NCBI RefSeq assembly: GCF_900091505.1
Contig: NZ_LT607409.1
Coordinates: forward strand, 3,472,001-3,536,000
Source: Micromonospora chokoriensis
GTDB taxonomy: Bacteria; Actinomycetota; Actinomycetes; Mycobacteriales; Micromonosporaceae
DNA length: 64,000 bases
Reading direction: 5' to 3'
Positions within the stretch are counted from its first letter, which is position 1; each line of letters begins with the position of its first letter. This document shows positions 33,706-43,254 of the stretch, one piece after another. The notes under the pieces are model-generated. The model was not told the DNA's origin and ran no database searches. It saw only the letters and a list, made by a program, of their open reading frames with translations. The translations under genes and the position numbers were made by a program.

Positions 33706-33812
33706 CGGAACGGTGCGGCGAACCAGCACTGCCGACCATCGTACGGCCGCGAGCTGTTCCCCGGTGCCGCTGTTGCAGGCAGATCATCCTCGTCGTCCAA
33801 CCCGAGGCTGGA

Positions 33813-33850
33813 CCGGTCGGGAGTCCGGGGGAGCCCGGACCCCCGACCGG
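33813..33850 (-). terminator. Terminator after the secreted 161-residue protein
   Basis: Two 17-nt arms (33813-33829 and 33834-33850, beginning CCGGTCGGG) match at 16 of 17 positions around a GGAG loop. It begins 7 nt past the stop codon at 33857. Confidence 0.65.
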
Positions 33851-33856
33851 GCCCCG

Positions 33857-34342
33857 CTACGGCGGGGAGATGGACGGGGCCTGCCCGGAGCCGAAGCGCC
33901 ATCCTTCGACGGTGCCCTGGGCGGGGTTGTAGCTGCTCGCGCCGAGGGTGCTGTAGGACCAGGTGCCGCCGGGCGTGGCGTGCCAGTACGACCAGTACGC
34001 GCTGGCGGGCGGCGTGTTGACGCATGGCTCGGCGGCGGCTGTGGGATAGCCGTTGATTCGGCAGACGAAGGCGAGCCCCCACCGTTGGGTACCTGTCACG
34101 GTGAAGCCGGCTCCCTGCAACGCGGCCAGGCCGGTCGGCGGGTCGCCGAGCCGGCAGCCGGTCTGGACACCGAGGCCGAACGCGGTGAGGTCGACCACCA
34201 CCGTGACGCCCGCGCCCGGGGCGCACGCCGCCGCGTGCGCGGCACGTGGCACCGGGTCGACGGCCACCAGGCCGATGCTGACGACGGTGGCCGCGAGCAG
34301 AAGTGCCATCCGTCGGCGCATCGTCGCCCGCCGGCGGGTCAC
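33857..34342 (-). CDS. Small secreted protein with the AYWSYW domain (transcobalamin-like beta module candidate)
   Basis: 161 residues. A signal peptide (MRRRMALLLAATVVSIGL, ending about AHA) leaves one domain of about 125 residues: GVTVVVDLTAFGLGVQTGC, GLAALQGAGFTVTGTQRWG, FVCRINGYP, C-x-NTPPASAYWSYWHA, WSYSTLGASSYNPAQGTVEGW. The same domain opens two proteins of the ECF operon at 48-52 kb. The GTG start overlaps the preceding stop (GTGA). With no membrane anchor it should be released. Position, pairing with an alpha-toroid protein and the riboswitch suggest corrinoid capture (inference). Confidence 0.7.
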   Translation of the reverse strand: MTRRRATMRRRMALLLAATVVSIGLVAVDPVPRAAHAAACAPGAGVTVVVDLTAFGLGVQTGCRLGDPPTGLAALQGAGFTVTGTQRWGLAFVCRINGYPTAAAEPCVNTPPASAYWSYWHATPGGTWSYSTLGASSYNPAQGTVEGWRFGSGQAPSISPP

Positions 34343-35388
34343 CACGGCGCACACGCCAGGACGGGCGCGGCAGTGTGAGCGCCGGTGGCCGACGAGGTCG
34401 CATACCCGGCGCCTGCCATGCCAGGTACGGCCTGAGCGGTGGCCCGGGCGGCGGTGCCCGCGTCGAATTCGCCGGGGGTGTACGCGATGGCGCCCCGGTC
34501 GGCTGGTGCGCCCGTGCAGGTGACCTGCAAGCTGACCAGGAATTGACGGGCGCGTAGCCAGGCCGGCGACCGACCGGCGGCGAAGAGCGCCTGGGCGGCG
34601 AGCCCGGTGCTGTTCGCGTTGGTCACGCCGTTCGCGGCGAACGAGCCATCACCGCCCTGCACGGAGACCAGCCACTGCGCGGCCGAAGCCGCGACCAACG
34701 GACGGTCCGCCGCGAGCAGGGCCTGAACGGCCAGAGCGGTCGCGTCGACGTCGCTGACACAGGTCGGCTGCGCGAAGAGCAGCGGGAAACCACCGTCGGC
34801 GCACCGGCTCGCGGCCAGGAACGCCACCGCCGACGACGGTGCACCTCCGGCACGATCCAACGCCAGCACCGCAAAGGACTGGGTGAAGGCGTTGCTGTAG
34901 TCACCGAACGCCGACCGGTCGGAGTACCGGCCGCTCGGCGTCAGCAGGCTGCTGAGCCGCGCGAGCAGGTCGACACCGCCGAACGTCGCCGGATTGAGGC
35001 CGCGGACCTGGGCACCCAGAGCGAGTTTCGCGGTCGCGCCCGCGTACGCCTCGGTGCCATCGCCGATGTAGCCGGTGATCACGGCCGGTTGGGCGAGCCA
35101 GGACATGGCGTTCGCCGCGTTCGTGTCGGCTGCCTTGGCTGCGGCGAAGGCGAACACCGCGTCGAGGGTGAGGCCCTGATCGGGATAGGCGACGCCGTCG
35201 TAGACGACCTCGAACCGCTCGCCGTCGACCAGTTGGCGGGCGAGCCAGCCGGCGGCGGCATCGACCTTATTGAGGGTGGGCGGCGATGCTGTGGCGGCGG
35301 CCGGTACGGCTGCCAGGGACAGCATGAGGACGGCGAGCGCAGCGCCTACGAAGACGCGGGCGCGGTGCCGGAGGGGGCGATTGACCAT
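34339..35388 (-). CDS. Secreted alpha/alpha-toroid protein (transcobalamin-like alpha module)
   Basis: 349 residues with a signal peptide (ARVFVGAALAVLMLSLAAVPAA). The rest is a helical-repeat toroid of the terpene-cyclase/prenyltransferase type with repeats such as AAQWLVSVQGGDGSFAANG and AVAFLAASRCADGGFPLLF. No DXDD or catalytic prenyltransferase residues are visible, so it is likely a binding barrel. In animal intrinsic factor and transcobalamin such an alpha6-alpha6 barrel binds B12 with a beta domain; here the possible beta partner is the coupled next gene. The ATG at 35388 (MVNRPLRH) is chosen. A cobalamin riboswitch precedes it. Confidence 0.75.
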   Translation of the reverse strand: MVNRPLRHRARVFVGAALAVLMLSLAAVPAAATASPPTLNKVDAAAGWLARQLVDGERFEVVYDGVAYPDQGLTLDAVFAFAAAKAADTNAANAMSWLAQPAVITGYIGDGTEAYAGATAKLALGAQVRGLNPATFGGVDLLARLSSLLTPSGRYSDRSAFGDYSNAFTQSFAVLALDRAGGAPSSAVAFLAASRCADGGFPLLFAQPTCVSDVDATALAVQALLAADRPLVAASAAQWLVSVQGGDGSFAANGVTNANSTGLAAQALFAAGRSPAWLRARQFLVSLQVTCTGAPADRGAIAYTPGEFDAGTAARATAQAVPGMAGAGYATSSATGAHTAAPVLACAPW

Positions 35389-35484
35389 GAAGCGACGCCT
35401 TTCCGGGCTCCGATGGTCTGAGACCACCCGACTCCGGTTCGGGCGGCTCCGACCCGTGGGCCACGACGGGTGGGGAGGCTGGTC

Positions 35485-35595
35485 ATGCGCACTGGCGGGT
35501 AATCGGGCTTACGGCGTCACTACGTGTGTCGCCGCCTACCGTTGCGGGCCAGCGCCGGATTTCGACCGGACTTCCCCCGTCAGCACACAGGTATG
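35485..35595 (-). ncRNA. Cobalamin riboswitch 3 (short type)
   Basis: Read on the minus strand: GGGGGAAGTCCGGTCGAAAT, CCGGCGCTGGCCCGCAACGG, a variable stem, then the B12-box-like AAGCCCGATTACCCGCCA. It lies about 100 nt before the alpha-toroid gene. A further hairpin-prone region (GGTCTGAGACC, about 35412-35422) lies between it and the start codon and may be the expression platform. Confidence 0.85.
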
Positions 35596-35709
35596 AAGTT
35601 GTGACGGACAGTGTTCCCACGTGTGGGGCTCGCCGTCAATGTCCGTGATCCGACGAGGCCACTTCGGCGAAGACAGCCGGAACTGCGCGAGAGCGCCGCT
35701 TGATGTCGA

Positions 35710-36747
35710 TCAGCGGGTTCCGTGCAGCAGTGCCCCTCGAAGGACGGCGGACGGATCGGAGCCGAGGTCGAGTCGGTCGGGGGAGATGTCGGCGCGGACG
35801 AGGAGGTCTCCGACGGCGGCGATCATCGCGCCGTTGTCGGTGCAGAGCCGTGGCGACGGCACCCGCAGGTGGATGCCGGCCGCGGAGCAGCGTTGTTCGG
35901 CGAGGGCGCGGACGCGGCTGTTGGCGGCGACTCCGCCGACGAGGAGCAGTGTGTCGGCCTGGTGGTCGCGGCAGGCGGCGAGAGCCTTGCGGGTGAGGGT
36001 GTCGGCGACGGCTTCCTGAAACGACGCGGCGACGTCGGCGACGGGCAGCGGCTGGTCGCGGTGGTGTTCGACCCAGCGAGCCACAGCGGTCTTTAGCCCG
36101 GAGAACGAGAACCGGTACGGGGCGTCCTGGGGGCCGGTCATCGGGCGGGGAAAAGCGATGGCCGTCGGGTCGCCGTCGCGGGCGACCCGGTCGATGACGG
36201 GTCCGCCGGGGTAGGGCAGGCCGAGCAGGCGGGCGACCTTGTCGAACGCCTCACCGGCGGCGTCGTCGACGGTGTCGCCGAGGTGTACGACAGGGTCGCG
36301 GGCGAGGTCGCCGATCAGCAGCAGACTGGTGTGCCCGCCGGAGACGATCAGGGCGACGCAGCGGGCCGGCAGCGGTCCGTGTTCGAGGGTGTCGACAGCG
36401 GCGTGGCCGGCGAGATGGTGAACGCCGTAGAGGGGGATACCAAGGCTCAGCGCGTACGCCTTGCCGGCCGCGAGACCGACCTGGACGGCGGTGGCGAGCC
36501 CAGGGCCGGCGGTGGCGGCGACCGCGCCGATGTCGGCGAAGCCGATCCCGGCCTGGCCCAATGCGTGCTCGACCATAGGGGTGATGGCGTGCAGGTGCGC
36601 GCGGGCGGCGATCTCGGGGACCACGCCACCGAAGCGGGCGTGTTCGTCCATGCTCGTGGCGAGCGCGTCGCCGAGCAGGACGCCGTCGGCGACGATCCCG
36701 ACGCCGGTCTCGTCGCAGGACGTCTCGATGCCGAGGACAACTGTCAC
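35710..36747 (-). CDS. tsaD: tRNA N6-adenosine threonylcarbamoyltransferase (TsaD), probable paralogue
   Basis: 345 residues of ASKHA fold: [20 protein letters not shown], the metal-binding [13 protein letters not shown] and [10 protein letters not shown], and [28 protein letters not shown] and [17 protein letters not shown]. It makes the t6A37 modification of ANN-reading tRNAs. Its start (GTG) overlaps the def stop, so the two are coupled. A single TsaD is normally encoded with TsaB/TsaE; here it lies with def opposite alaS inside an accessory region, so it is probably a second copy. Confidence 0.92.
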   Translation of the reverse strand: MTVVLGIETSCDETGVGIVADGVLLGDALATSMDEHARFGGVVPEIAARAHLHAITPMVEHALGQAGIGFADIGAVAATAGPGLATAVQVGLAAGKAYALSLGIPLYGVHHLAGHAAVDTLEHGPLPARCVALIVSGGHTSLLLIGDLARDPVVHLGDTVDDAAGEAFDKVARLLGLPYPGGPVIDRVARDGDPTAIAFPRPMTGPQDAPYRFSFSGLKTAVARWVEHHRDQPLPVADVAASFQEAVADTLTRKALAACRDHQADTLLLVGGVAANSRVRALAEQRCSAAGIHLRVPSPRLCTDNGAMIAAVGDLLVRADISPDRLDLGSDPSAVLRGALLHGTR

Positions 36748-37298
36748 GCGTCGGCGTCCTGGTTGACGCCGGCGCCGACACCGGGGTGTGCGGCGCTGGC
36801 CGCAAGGAGCTGTTTGCGCAGTTTGACGGGCAGCCGGTCGACGTAGGCGAGACCGTCGAGGTGGTCGACCTCGTGCTGGAAGCAGCGGGCGAGGGTGCCG
36901 GTGCCGTCCAGGCGGATCGGCTCGCCGCGCAGGTCCACCCCGGTGACGGAGGCGGTGGCGGATCGGGCCACGTCGGCGCGCTGTCCTGGCACGGACAGGC
37001 AACCCTCGGAGTCGATCACCAGGTCCCGTTGCTCGGGCAGGTGCAACACCGGATTGATCACGTGCGCGACGGTGTGAGTGTTCGTGGCGTCGGGGCAGTC
37101 GACGACGAAGATCCGGGCATCCACGCCGATCTGGTTGGCGGCCAGGCCGACCCCGTGGGCGGCGTACATGCTGGCGAACATGTCGTCGATGAGTGCGGCG
37201 AGCGCGTCGTCGAACACGGTTACCGGGGCGCATCGGCGGTGCAGGACCGGGGTGCCGTAACGGGTGATCGGTCGCGGGGTGCCGCCATGCCTCTCCAT
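36744..37298 (-). CDS. def: Peptide deformylase
   Basis: 184 residues. All three PDF motifs are intact: [10 protein letters not shown] (motif 1), EGCLSVPG (motif 2, Cys metal ligand) and QHEVDHLDG (motif 3, HExxH). It removes formyl groups from nascent N-termini and uses Fe(II) or Zn. It is first in an operon with tsaD, divergent from alaS, and its ATG is 2 nt from the metal-type operator dyad, so repression would block initiation. Confidence 0.95.
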   Translation of the reverse strand: MERHGGTPRPITRYGTPVLHRRCAPVTVFDDALAALIDDMFASMYAAHGVGLAANQIGVDARIFVVDCPDATNTHTVAHVINPVLHLPEQRDLVIDSEGCLSVPGQRADVARSATASVTGVDLRGEPIRLDGTGTLARCFQHEVDHLDGLAYVDRLPVKLRKQLLAASAAHPGVGAGVNQDADA

Positions 37299-37300
37299 AG

Positions 37301-37334
37301 CTGCCCATAGTATGCAATTGCAAAACTATGGCAG
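37301..37334. promoter_or_regulatory. Fur/Nur-type operator dyad between def and alaS
   Basis: The two 17-nt halves (37301-37317 and 37318-37334) are near-perfect inverted copies centred on TGCAATTGCA. The right half reads TTGCAA-AACTA-TGGCAG, matching the Streptomyces Nur box pattern tTGCaa-N5-ttGCAA and 13 of 17 bases of the box before sodF. It fills the whole divergent gap, so both genes should respond to the same metal regulator. Confidence 0.6.
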
Positions 37335-37349
37335 TAGGGGAGTGGTCTG

Positions 37350-40025
37350 GTGCGGACGGCGGAGATCAAGCGGCGGTACCTCGCGCACTTCGAGGCGAAT
37401 GGGCACGCCGTGGTGCCGTCCGCGCCGCTGCCCGCCATCAGCGATCCGAACCTGCTGTTCGTCAACGCAGGCATGGTGCAGTTCGTTCCGTATTTCCTTG
37501 GTCAGCAGACGCCGGCGTACCAGCGGGCGGTGAGTGTGCAGAAGTGCCTGCGTACCCCGGACATCGACGAGGTCGGCAAGACCAGCCGGCACGGCACGTT
37601 CTTCCAGATGAACGGCAACTTCTCCTTCGGTGACTACTTCAAGGCCGGGGCGATTCCGCTGGCCTGGGAGTTGTCCACGAAGCCGGTCGCGGAGGGTGGG
37701 TACGGGCTGGACCCGGAGCGGATCTGGCCGACGATCTACCTCGACGACGACGAGGCGTTCGAGATCTGGCGGTCGGTCGGGGTGCCGGCGGAGCGGATCG
37801 TGCGTCGGGGTAAGGCGGACAACTTCTGGTCGATGGGCATCCCCGGGCCGTGTGGTCCGTCGTCGGAGCTGTTCTACGACCGGGGTCCGGAGTACGGCGC
37901 CGAGGGTGGCCCGGCGGTCGACGAGGACCGGTACATGGAGTACTGGAACCTCGTGTTCATGCAGTACGAGCGGGGTCCGGGCGCCACCAAGGAGGACTAC
38001 CCGATCCTGGGTGACCTGCCGGCGAAGAACATCGACACCGGTATGGGTCTGGAGCGGATGGCGTCGATCCTGCAGGGTGTGGACAACCTCTACGAGATCG
38101 ACGAGGTTCGGCCGATCCTGACCCGGGCGGCGGAGCTGACCGGCAAGCGGTACGGGGCGCACTCCGGGCACGTGGCGAGCGAATCGCACCCGGACGACGT
38201 GCGGCTGCGGGTGATCGCCGACCACGTGCGCACGGCGTTGATGCTGATCGGCGACGGGGTGACCCCGTCGAACGAGGGCCGCGGGTACGTGCTGCGCCGG
38301 ATCATGCGCCGGGCGATCCGCTCGATCCGGCTGCTCGGCTGGCAGGACCGGGCGCTGCCCGAGCTGCTGCCGGTGGCGCGGGACTGCATGTCCCCGTCGT
38401 ACCCGGAGCTGGCGACCGACTTCGACCGCATCGCGGACTACGCGTACGCGGAGGAGGAGGCGTTCCTGTCCACCCTGCGCGCGGGCACCACGATCCTGGA
38501 CACCGCAATCGCGGAGACCCGCACGGCGGGTGGCACGGCGTTGTCGGGGGCGAAGGCGTTCCAGTTGCACGACACGTACGGCTTCCCGATCGACCTGACC
38601 CTGGAGATCGCCGCGGAGCAGGGCCTCAGCGTCGACGACGAGGGTTTCCGCCGGTTGATGGCCGACCAGCGGACCCGGGCGAAGGCCGACGCGCAGGCCC
38701 GCAAGACCGGCCACGTCGACCTGTCCGCGTACCGCAGAGTGCTCGACGCGCACGGGCCGACCGACTGGCAGGCGTACCAGAGCCTCGACACCGACTCGAC
38801 AGTCCTCGGGCTCCTCGGCAGCGACGGCGCGTCCACCCAGGTCGCCGAGCTGGGTGAGATCGTCGGGGTGTTCCTCGACCGGACCCCGTTCTACGCCGAG
38901 TCCGGCGGCCAGCACGCCGACGCCGGCACCCTCACCGGCGACAGCGTCCGCGCCGACGTGCTCGACGTGCAACGGCCGATCAAGGGCCTCGTCGTCCACC
39001 AGGTCCGGATCACCGGCGGCACCCTCGCTGTCGGCGACCGGATCCACGCGGCGGTCGACCCGCAGTGGCGACTCGGCGCCCGCCAGGCCCACTCCGGCAC
39101 CCACGTCGTGCACGCGGCCCTGCGGCACGTTCTCGGGCCGAGCGCGTTGCAGTCTGGATCGTTCAACCGCCCCGGCTACCTGCGGCTTGACTTCGCCTCG
39201 CCGAGCGGCCTCTCGTCAGCCACCCGCAGTGAGGTGGAGGACGTGGCCAACCTGGCGATCCGCGACGACCTGCCGGTCGACGCCCGATACATGACCCTGC
39301 CCGAAGCCCGGCAGATCGGCGCGCTCGCCCTGTTCGGCGAGACCTACGACGACACCGTCCGCGTCGTTGACATCGGAGGTGACTGGTCCCGGGAACTCTG
39401 CGGCGGCACCCACGTCGACCGGTCGGCGCAGATAGGCGCGCTCGCCATCACCTCCGAGTCCTCCGTCGGCGCAGGACAGCGCCGAATCGAGGCCGTCACC
39501 GGGATCGAGGCCTTCCGCTACCTGGCCCGCGAACGGGATTTGGTCACCAACCTCGCCGACCAGCTTCGCGCCCCACGGGAAGAGCTTCCCGACCGGATCA
39601 CCGCGCTGGTCAGCCGAGCGAAGGCCGCCGAGCGCCGGGCCGAGCAACTGCAACTGCAACTCACCCGAGAACAGGCCCGAGCCCTGGCCGGCAGCGCCGA
39701 GGACATCGCCGGAATCGCATTCGCGACCAGCACTGGTTCCGCCGATGCCGACCCCCGTCAGCTCGCCGAGCTGATCCGGCGAGAGCTACCGCAGGAACGC
39801 CGCGGCGTCGTGGTGGTCGCCAACGCGTCGAACGGCACGATGCGACTCGTCATCGCGGTCAACGACGCGGCGGTCGACCGCGGCACGTCGGCCGTACACC
39901 TCGTCAAGACGGTCCTCGGCGGACGCGGCGGCGGCAACGCTGGCCTCGCCCAGGGCGGGCAGCCGGGCGGACGCCCAGATCAGGTCGTGGACCTGGTACG
40001 GGAACTGCTGCGCTCAGCCAGCTGA
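37350..40025 (+). CDS. alaS: Alanine-tRNA ligase, probable paralogue
   Basis: 891 residues, full length. The catalytic domain begins [18 protein letters not shown] with [27 protein letters not shown] and [12 protein letters not shown]. The editing domain keeps zinc ligands in [11 protein letters not shown] and CGGTHVDRS. The C-Ala region ends [20 protein letters not shown]. The GTG at 37350 has a GGGGAG site. The gene pairs with def-tsaD across a metal-type operator. A housekeeping alaS is usually near mltG/aroE, so this is probably a conditional second copy. Zinc ligands are kept, so it is not a zinc-free substitute. Confidence 0.95.
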   Translation: MRTAEIKRRYLAHFEANGHAVVPSAPLPAISDPNLLFVNAGMVQFVPYFLGQQTPAYQRAVSVQKCLRTPDIDEVGKTSRHGTFFQMNGNFSFGDYFKAGAIPLAWELSTKPVAEGGYGLDPERIWPTIYLDDDEAFEIWRSVGVPAERIVRRGKADNFWSMGIPGPCGPSSELFYDRGPEYGAEGGPAVDEDRYMEYWNLVFMQYERGPGATKEDYPILGDLPAKNIDTGMGLERMASILQGVDNLYEIDEVRPILTRAAELTGKRYGAHSGHVASESHPDDVRLRVIADHVRTALMLIGDGVTPSNEGRGYVLRRIMRRAIRSIRLLGWQDRALPELLPVARDCMSPSYPELATDFDRIADYAYAEEEAFLSTLRAGTTILDTAIAETRTAGGTALSGAKAFQLHDTYGFPIDLTLEIAAEQGLSVDDEGFRRLMADQRTRAKADAQARKTGHVDLSAYRRVLDAHGPTDWQAYQSLDTDSTVLGLLGSDGASTQVAELGEIVGVFLDRTPFYAESGGQHADAGTLTGDSVRADVLDVQRPIKGLVVHQVRITGGTLAVGDRIHAAVDPQWRLGARQAHSGTHVVHAALRHVLGPSALQSGSFNRPGYLRLDFASPSGLSSATRSEVEDVANLAIRDDLPVDARYMTLPEARQIGALALFGETYDDTVRVVDIGGDWSRELCGGTHVDRSAQIGALAITSESSVGAGQRRIEAVTGIEAFRYLARERDLVTNLADQLRAPREELPDRITALVSRAKAAERRAEQLQLQLTREQARALAGSAEDIAGIAFATSTGSADADPRQLAELIRRELPQERRGVVVVANASNGTMRLVIAVNDAAVDRGTSAVHLVKTVLGGRGGGNAGLAQGGQPGGRPDQVVDLVRELLRSAS

Positions 40026-40052
40026 ACGATGCACCCCGGACGGCGTGTCTGC

Positions 40053-40256
40053 TCAGCACGAGTCGCATCGTCCGTAGACCACCACCACGCCGCCGGGGAG
40101 CCCTGCAGGGTCGGCGCTGAAGCCCACCGCGCCTGCCGCCTGCACCGCGGTGAGCACCGCCTCGGCGGGCAGGTGACACACCCGGCCGCAGAGCGTGCAG
40201 ACCGCGTGGTGATGCGGGTGATCGGCGAACCCGTAGGGCACCGCCGAGCGTTCCTG
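40053..40256 (-). pseudogene. C-terminal half of a split Fur-family regulator (Nur-like)
   Basis: Reads ERSAVPYGFADHPHHHAVC, then CTLC and a terminal CDSC: the Fur dimerisation domain with both structural-zinc Cys pairs and a His cluster. It lacks the DNA-binding half, which lies at 42918-43171 on the same strand. The 2.66 kb between them looks inserted. An ATG 36 nt upstream of the fragment is probably fortuitous. Confidence 0.75.
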
Positions 40257-40479
40257 ACGTCGACCACGTCCGCCGTTGCCGACACCCCGCACCGGCAGTC
40301 AGGGCGGCACAGCAGGGTGCGGCGAGATCCGCTACGCCGTCACCGCCCGCCGAGACGATGGGTCGGTAAGGCTGCCTCGTAGCCCTTATTGCCGTCGGCT
40401 GAGAACCGGCCCTCAACGGCCGCCCATCGAGACGGCAGCGGTGTTTCGTCGCGAGACCTGACGAGCAGACACCCAGCCC

Positions 40480-40509
40480 TTGACAGAAAGTAACCGTAAG
40501 CGGTACTAC
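40480..40509 (+). promoter_or_regulatory. Sigma70-type promoter
   Basis: A perfect -35 TTGACA (40480-40485) and TACTAC (40504-40509) are 18 nt apart, 33 nt before the TTG start of the interrupted secreted-protein gene. Confidence 0.5.
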
Positions 40510-40541
40510 GATTGATATTCATCATCGTGGAGGTGGTTGAC

Positions 40542-41093
40542 TTGCGCAGAGCGCGCAAAGTCGGACGCATACGGCGTACCTCGGCGGCAATCTGCTACAC
40601 CGTCCTCGTATGCCTCGGCACGCTCCCGGCGAGCGCGTAAGCAGCGCCGTCGTCACCGTCCGGTAAGGCATCTGGCTACTGGGCCCCCTTTCCTGGTGGT
40701 GGTCATGCCACTCCAATGGGGGAGTCAGGCAACATCGTTGCGGGTTCCTGCACGTACAGGCAGGCCAACGACACCCCGCACGGGACTGGTGAGACATCCG
40801 TCCACGGCTACTGGCTCCACATCGCCGGCACGTGTCCGAGCAAAGCGAACGTGGACATCGACTTGCAGGCGTACTGGTGCGATCCCTTGGGATGCCGGTG
40901 GGTCACAGTTGCCTCAGGCTCGGGCGACTACCTCGCAGGAGGCGGTTCCGGCCGCAGATCGAATGCGAGGATCAACTGCTCAAGCAGCGCAACCGTCGGC
41001 TGGAGGGGTGTCACCGATGTCGATCTGATCGGTGTCGCCGACCCGTCTGGGCTGTACTTCGGGGGTCCCGTGGACCGGGCGTGTAGCCCCTGA
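40542..41093 (+). pseudogene. Small secreted Cys-rich protein interrupted by an in-frame TAA at the signal-peptide junction
   Basis: A TTG start 9 nt after a GGAGG site opens a signal peptide (LRRARKVGRIRRTSAAI..., ending LGTLPASA). TAA at 40638-40640 follows exactly where cleavage is expected. The same frame then continues without a stop for about 150 residues (AAPSSPSGKASGYWAPFP, later VDIDLQAYWCDPLGC, INCSSSATVGW) to 41093, with five Cys in the mature part. It is either a nonsense pseudogene, a sequencing error or a readthrough gene. An internal ATG at 40716 would give an unexported product. No family recognised. Confidence 0.65.
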
Positions 41094-41196
41094 ACGTCAG
41101 CTGACGCCGTCCCAGCGACGCCCGTAACCGGTGATCAGCTGACACGGTTTATTTAGTTACAACAGGAACGATCACCGGAATCTCGGGAGTCAGACA

Positions 41197-41670
41197 GTGA
41201 CCAGCGGACAAGCCGGTTGGCGCCCGTATCCGGGCGCCTACCGTGCTCCCGAGAATCTTCCCCCGGTCGAGCCTGGTCGCATCGTTGGCCTAGTTGCCAG
41301 CTGCGATCTCCGAGGGGAGTACCCAGAGGACGCGAGTACCCGGAACTTCATAGTCAGTGAGCTCGCGATTCTGGAGGATGGTCGGCGCGTGCTCCTGCAC
41401 GCGGACCGTGGGTTCACTCTCACTGCTAGATCAACCGGCGTCTCGGGTGGCGTCGTTCCGCTCGTCGAGACTCGGGAAAGCATCACCCCGAACGTTCTGA
41501 ACGCCGTGCTCCCCGACGACGCTGAAGAGTCCGCAGAAGAACATTCCTGGTCGTGGCTGGCCGAACTGGCTCGGGCTCGCGGCCTGGATGCGACCGCAGA
41601 AGACCTACGAGGCCTTCCCTATCAGGTGGTCTTCACCGACACAGTGACCCGATGGCTCGCGCCTACCTGA
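41197..41670 (+). CDS. Hypothetical protein, 157 residues
   Basis: A soluble acidic protein with no signal peptide or known motif. N-terminus YPGAYRAPENLPPVEPGRIV; the middle has a beta-rich stretch (ELAILEDGRRVLLHADRGFT). The sequence is AT-richer than neighbours and the codons fit a real gene. The GTG start follows a CAGACA context with a weak ribosome site. It may be an immunity-type or structural protein; nothing in the sequence decides this. Confidence 0.55.
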   Translation: MTSGQAGWRPYPGAYRAPENLPPVEPGRIVGLVASCDLRGEYPEDASTRNFIVSELAILEDGRRVLLHADRGFTLTARSTGVSGGVVPLVETRESITPNVLNAVLPDDAEESAEEHSWSWLAELARARGLDATAEDLRGLPYQVVFTDTVTRWLAPT

Positions 41671-42917
41671 GCCCCAGCGCCTAGGACCTGACCGCCCGTA
41701 GCTCCCGGTGGCAGGCTGACCCGAACCGCAGCGCCGGCCACAGCGCGAGGATCGGAAGCGGCGCGGCAGCATCTTCCTGAACGTGCCCCACCACTACCAG
41801 GCTGTGTGGGCGGTCGCTGGCTGAGCGGTCAGCGGGCGCAGTCGTGGTCCATGCCTGGATGGACGGATGCGGGACAAACGGGTGACGGTGCGGCAGCGGA
41901 CGACGCGGTGTGCCGGCAGGGACGAAGGCCGTTGCCGCGACGGCGGCCGCCGTGGCTGGCCGTGAGGTGGACCTACCTGGCTGGCCGGGTTGCCGTGGCG
42001 TGAGCTTGGTCCGGACGAGGTTGGTCAGGCCGGTCTGAAAGGCCTCGTCTGTGTGCAGCTCGACGAGCCGTACGACGTCGGCAGGGTTGTCGATTCGGCC
42101 GATCGCGGTGGTCATGGCGGCGCTGAACGGGCCTCGTCGCCGGCATGGGCGGGCGGCCTGAACTTGCTCGGCGCGTGCCGCCTGAGCGCTGCAGGCGTCC
42201 AGCAAACGCCCGTCCTGCTGGGTGGTGGCGGCGACGACTCGGCGGGTGTCAGCGGGGTTGCTGCCTGTTGCTGATTCGTCACCACGGTGGGCTGCGCACT
42301 GGGCGGCGAGGCCGGCGACGGTGGTGGTGGTGCGCCCAGACGGCGTCGTGGACGGCCTGCCGTGCGGCATTGCAAGAGCTCGTTCGCCAGCCGGAGTCGT
42401 CGCACTTGAGGAAGATCGCCACGGAAAGGCCGGGCTCGTTCGGGTCGCCGAGCATGGCGGTGAGCGCCTTGTCGAAGGTGACGGCGAACGCGGCGACGTC
42501 GTCCTGGGCGCGGGCGGCGCCTTGCAGCATGCCGGCGTTGGCGACACGGTGAACCCGGGTGGGCCAGCCATGTGCGTTCGTCGTCGGTGAGGCTGTTGCA
42601 CACCTGCTCGGGCATCTAGGAGTCGTCGAGGGTGACCGGTACGGCGGGTCCGGCGGCGGTGTTGACCGGGACGGAGTCGAGGTCGGCGATCGCGTCGACG
42701 GCAGCGGAGACGGCCCGCATCCGCTGCCGGGTGTCGACGAGTTCGTCGTGGCGGACGAAGGGCTGGCCGAGCTGGGTGTGGGCGCGTTCGATCTCCTCCC
42801 GTTGGCGGGCGATGTCGGCGACGAGCTGCCCGCGTCGGGATTCCAGGATGGCCAGGTGGTGTTCGAGGCGGCGATGAGGCCGGTGGTGCCGTCGGTCAGC
42901 GACAGCACAATGTTCAT
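41671..42917. other. Decayed coding remnants inside the insertion that split the Fur gene
   Basis: No intact gene. On the minus strand, a frame at 42600-42890 encodes a coiled-coil tail (LEHHLAILESRRGQLVAD...). Pieces at 42380-42600 (RVANAGMLQGAARAQDDVAA, FDKALTAMLGDP) recall the C-terminus of helicase or restriction subunits, but frame changes and stops separate them. I read the segment as a degenerate fragment of a mobile or restriction gene. Confidence 0.4.
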
Positions 42918-43171
42918 GCCGCTGAGCGGCACCGTGTGCAACTCACCCAGTCGGTCAAGTGGATCAGCACGCGGTGCACCGTCGTCAGGTCGATTCGTAC
43001 ACCGTTTGACCGGACCCGGTCATGGACCTGCGCGGCGCTCAGGTGCGGATGGTCGGGCGGCGCGTCCACGAGCACGCTCAGCACAGCCTGCCGTGCCGGC
43101 GTACGTCGCAATCCGCGCTCGCGCAGTCGGCCCAGCGCCGCCACCACCCGATCCGATGCTTCTGTGATCAA
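42918..43171 (-). pseudogene. N-terminal half of the split Fur-family regulator (Nur-like)
   Basis: The winged-helix part is intact: RERGLRRTPARQAVLSVLV, HLSAAQVHDRVRSNG, DLTTVHRVLIHLTD. After LTD one base is missing (about 42950): the uncorrected frame stops within 13 codons, whereas the +1 frame continues LGELHTVPLSGM as expected of Fur. Homology ends at about 42918. The gene is divergent from sodF and 83 nt from it, a typical regulator position. Confidence 0.75.
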
Positions 43172-43201
43172 TCACGTCCCCGGACGACAACCGGACTCTT
43201 G

Positions 43202-43218
43202 TTGCAAGATAATGGCAA
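43202..43218. promoter_or_regulatory. Nur-type operator upstream of sodF
   Basis: TTGCAA-GATAA-TGGCAA matches the Streptomyces Nur box tTGCaa-N5-ttGCAA, through which nickel-bound Nur represses Fe-SOD. It is centred 45 nt upstream of the sodF ATG. Confidence 0.7.
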
Positions 43219-43254
43219 CAGCCACACTAAGGCAGCATTGAGAGGACGTACTCC

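Noticed and set aside
34339..35388. Terpene cyclase or prenyltransferase enzyme
   Set aside because: The fold matches but catalytic Asp-rich motifs are missing and the protein is secreted and under a B12 riboswitch.
35405..35430. A B12-box-like sequence close to the alpha-toroid start on the minus strand
   Set aside because: It is a local palindrome (GGTCTGAGACC) outside the riboswitch core; the better B12 box lies at about 35491-35515.
37350..37380. Window-internal Zur box of the B. subtilis type before alaS
   Set aside because: The dyad fits the Nur/Fur actinomycete pattern better; no match to the known Zur palindrome was seen.
37350..40025. AlaS as a zinc-independent paralogue of the Zur-regulon type
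   Set aside because: The editing-domain zinc ligands (HSGTHVVH and CGGTHV) are retained, so zinc independence is not supported.
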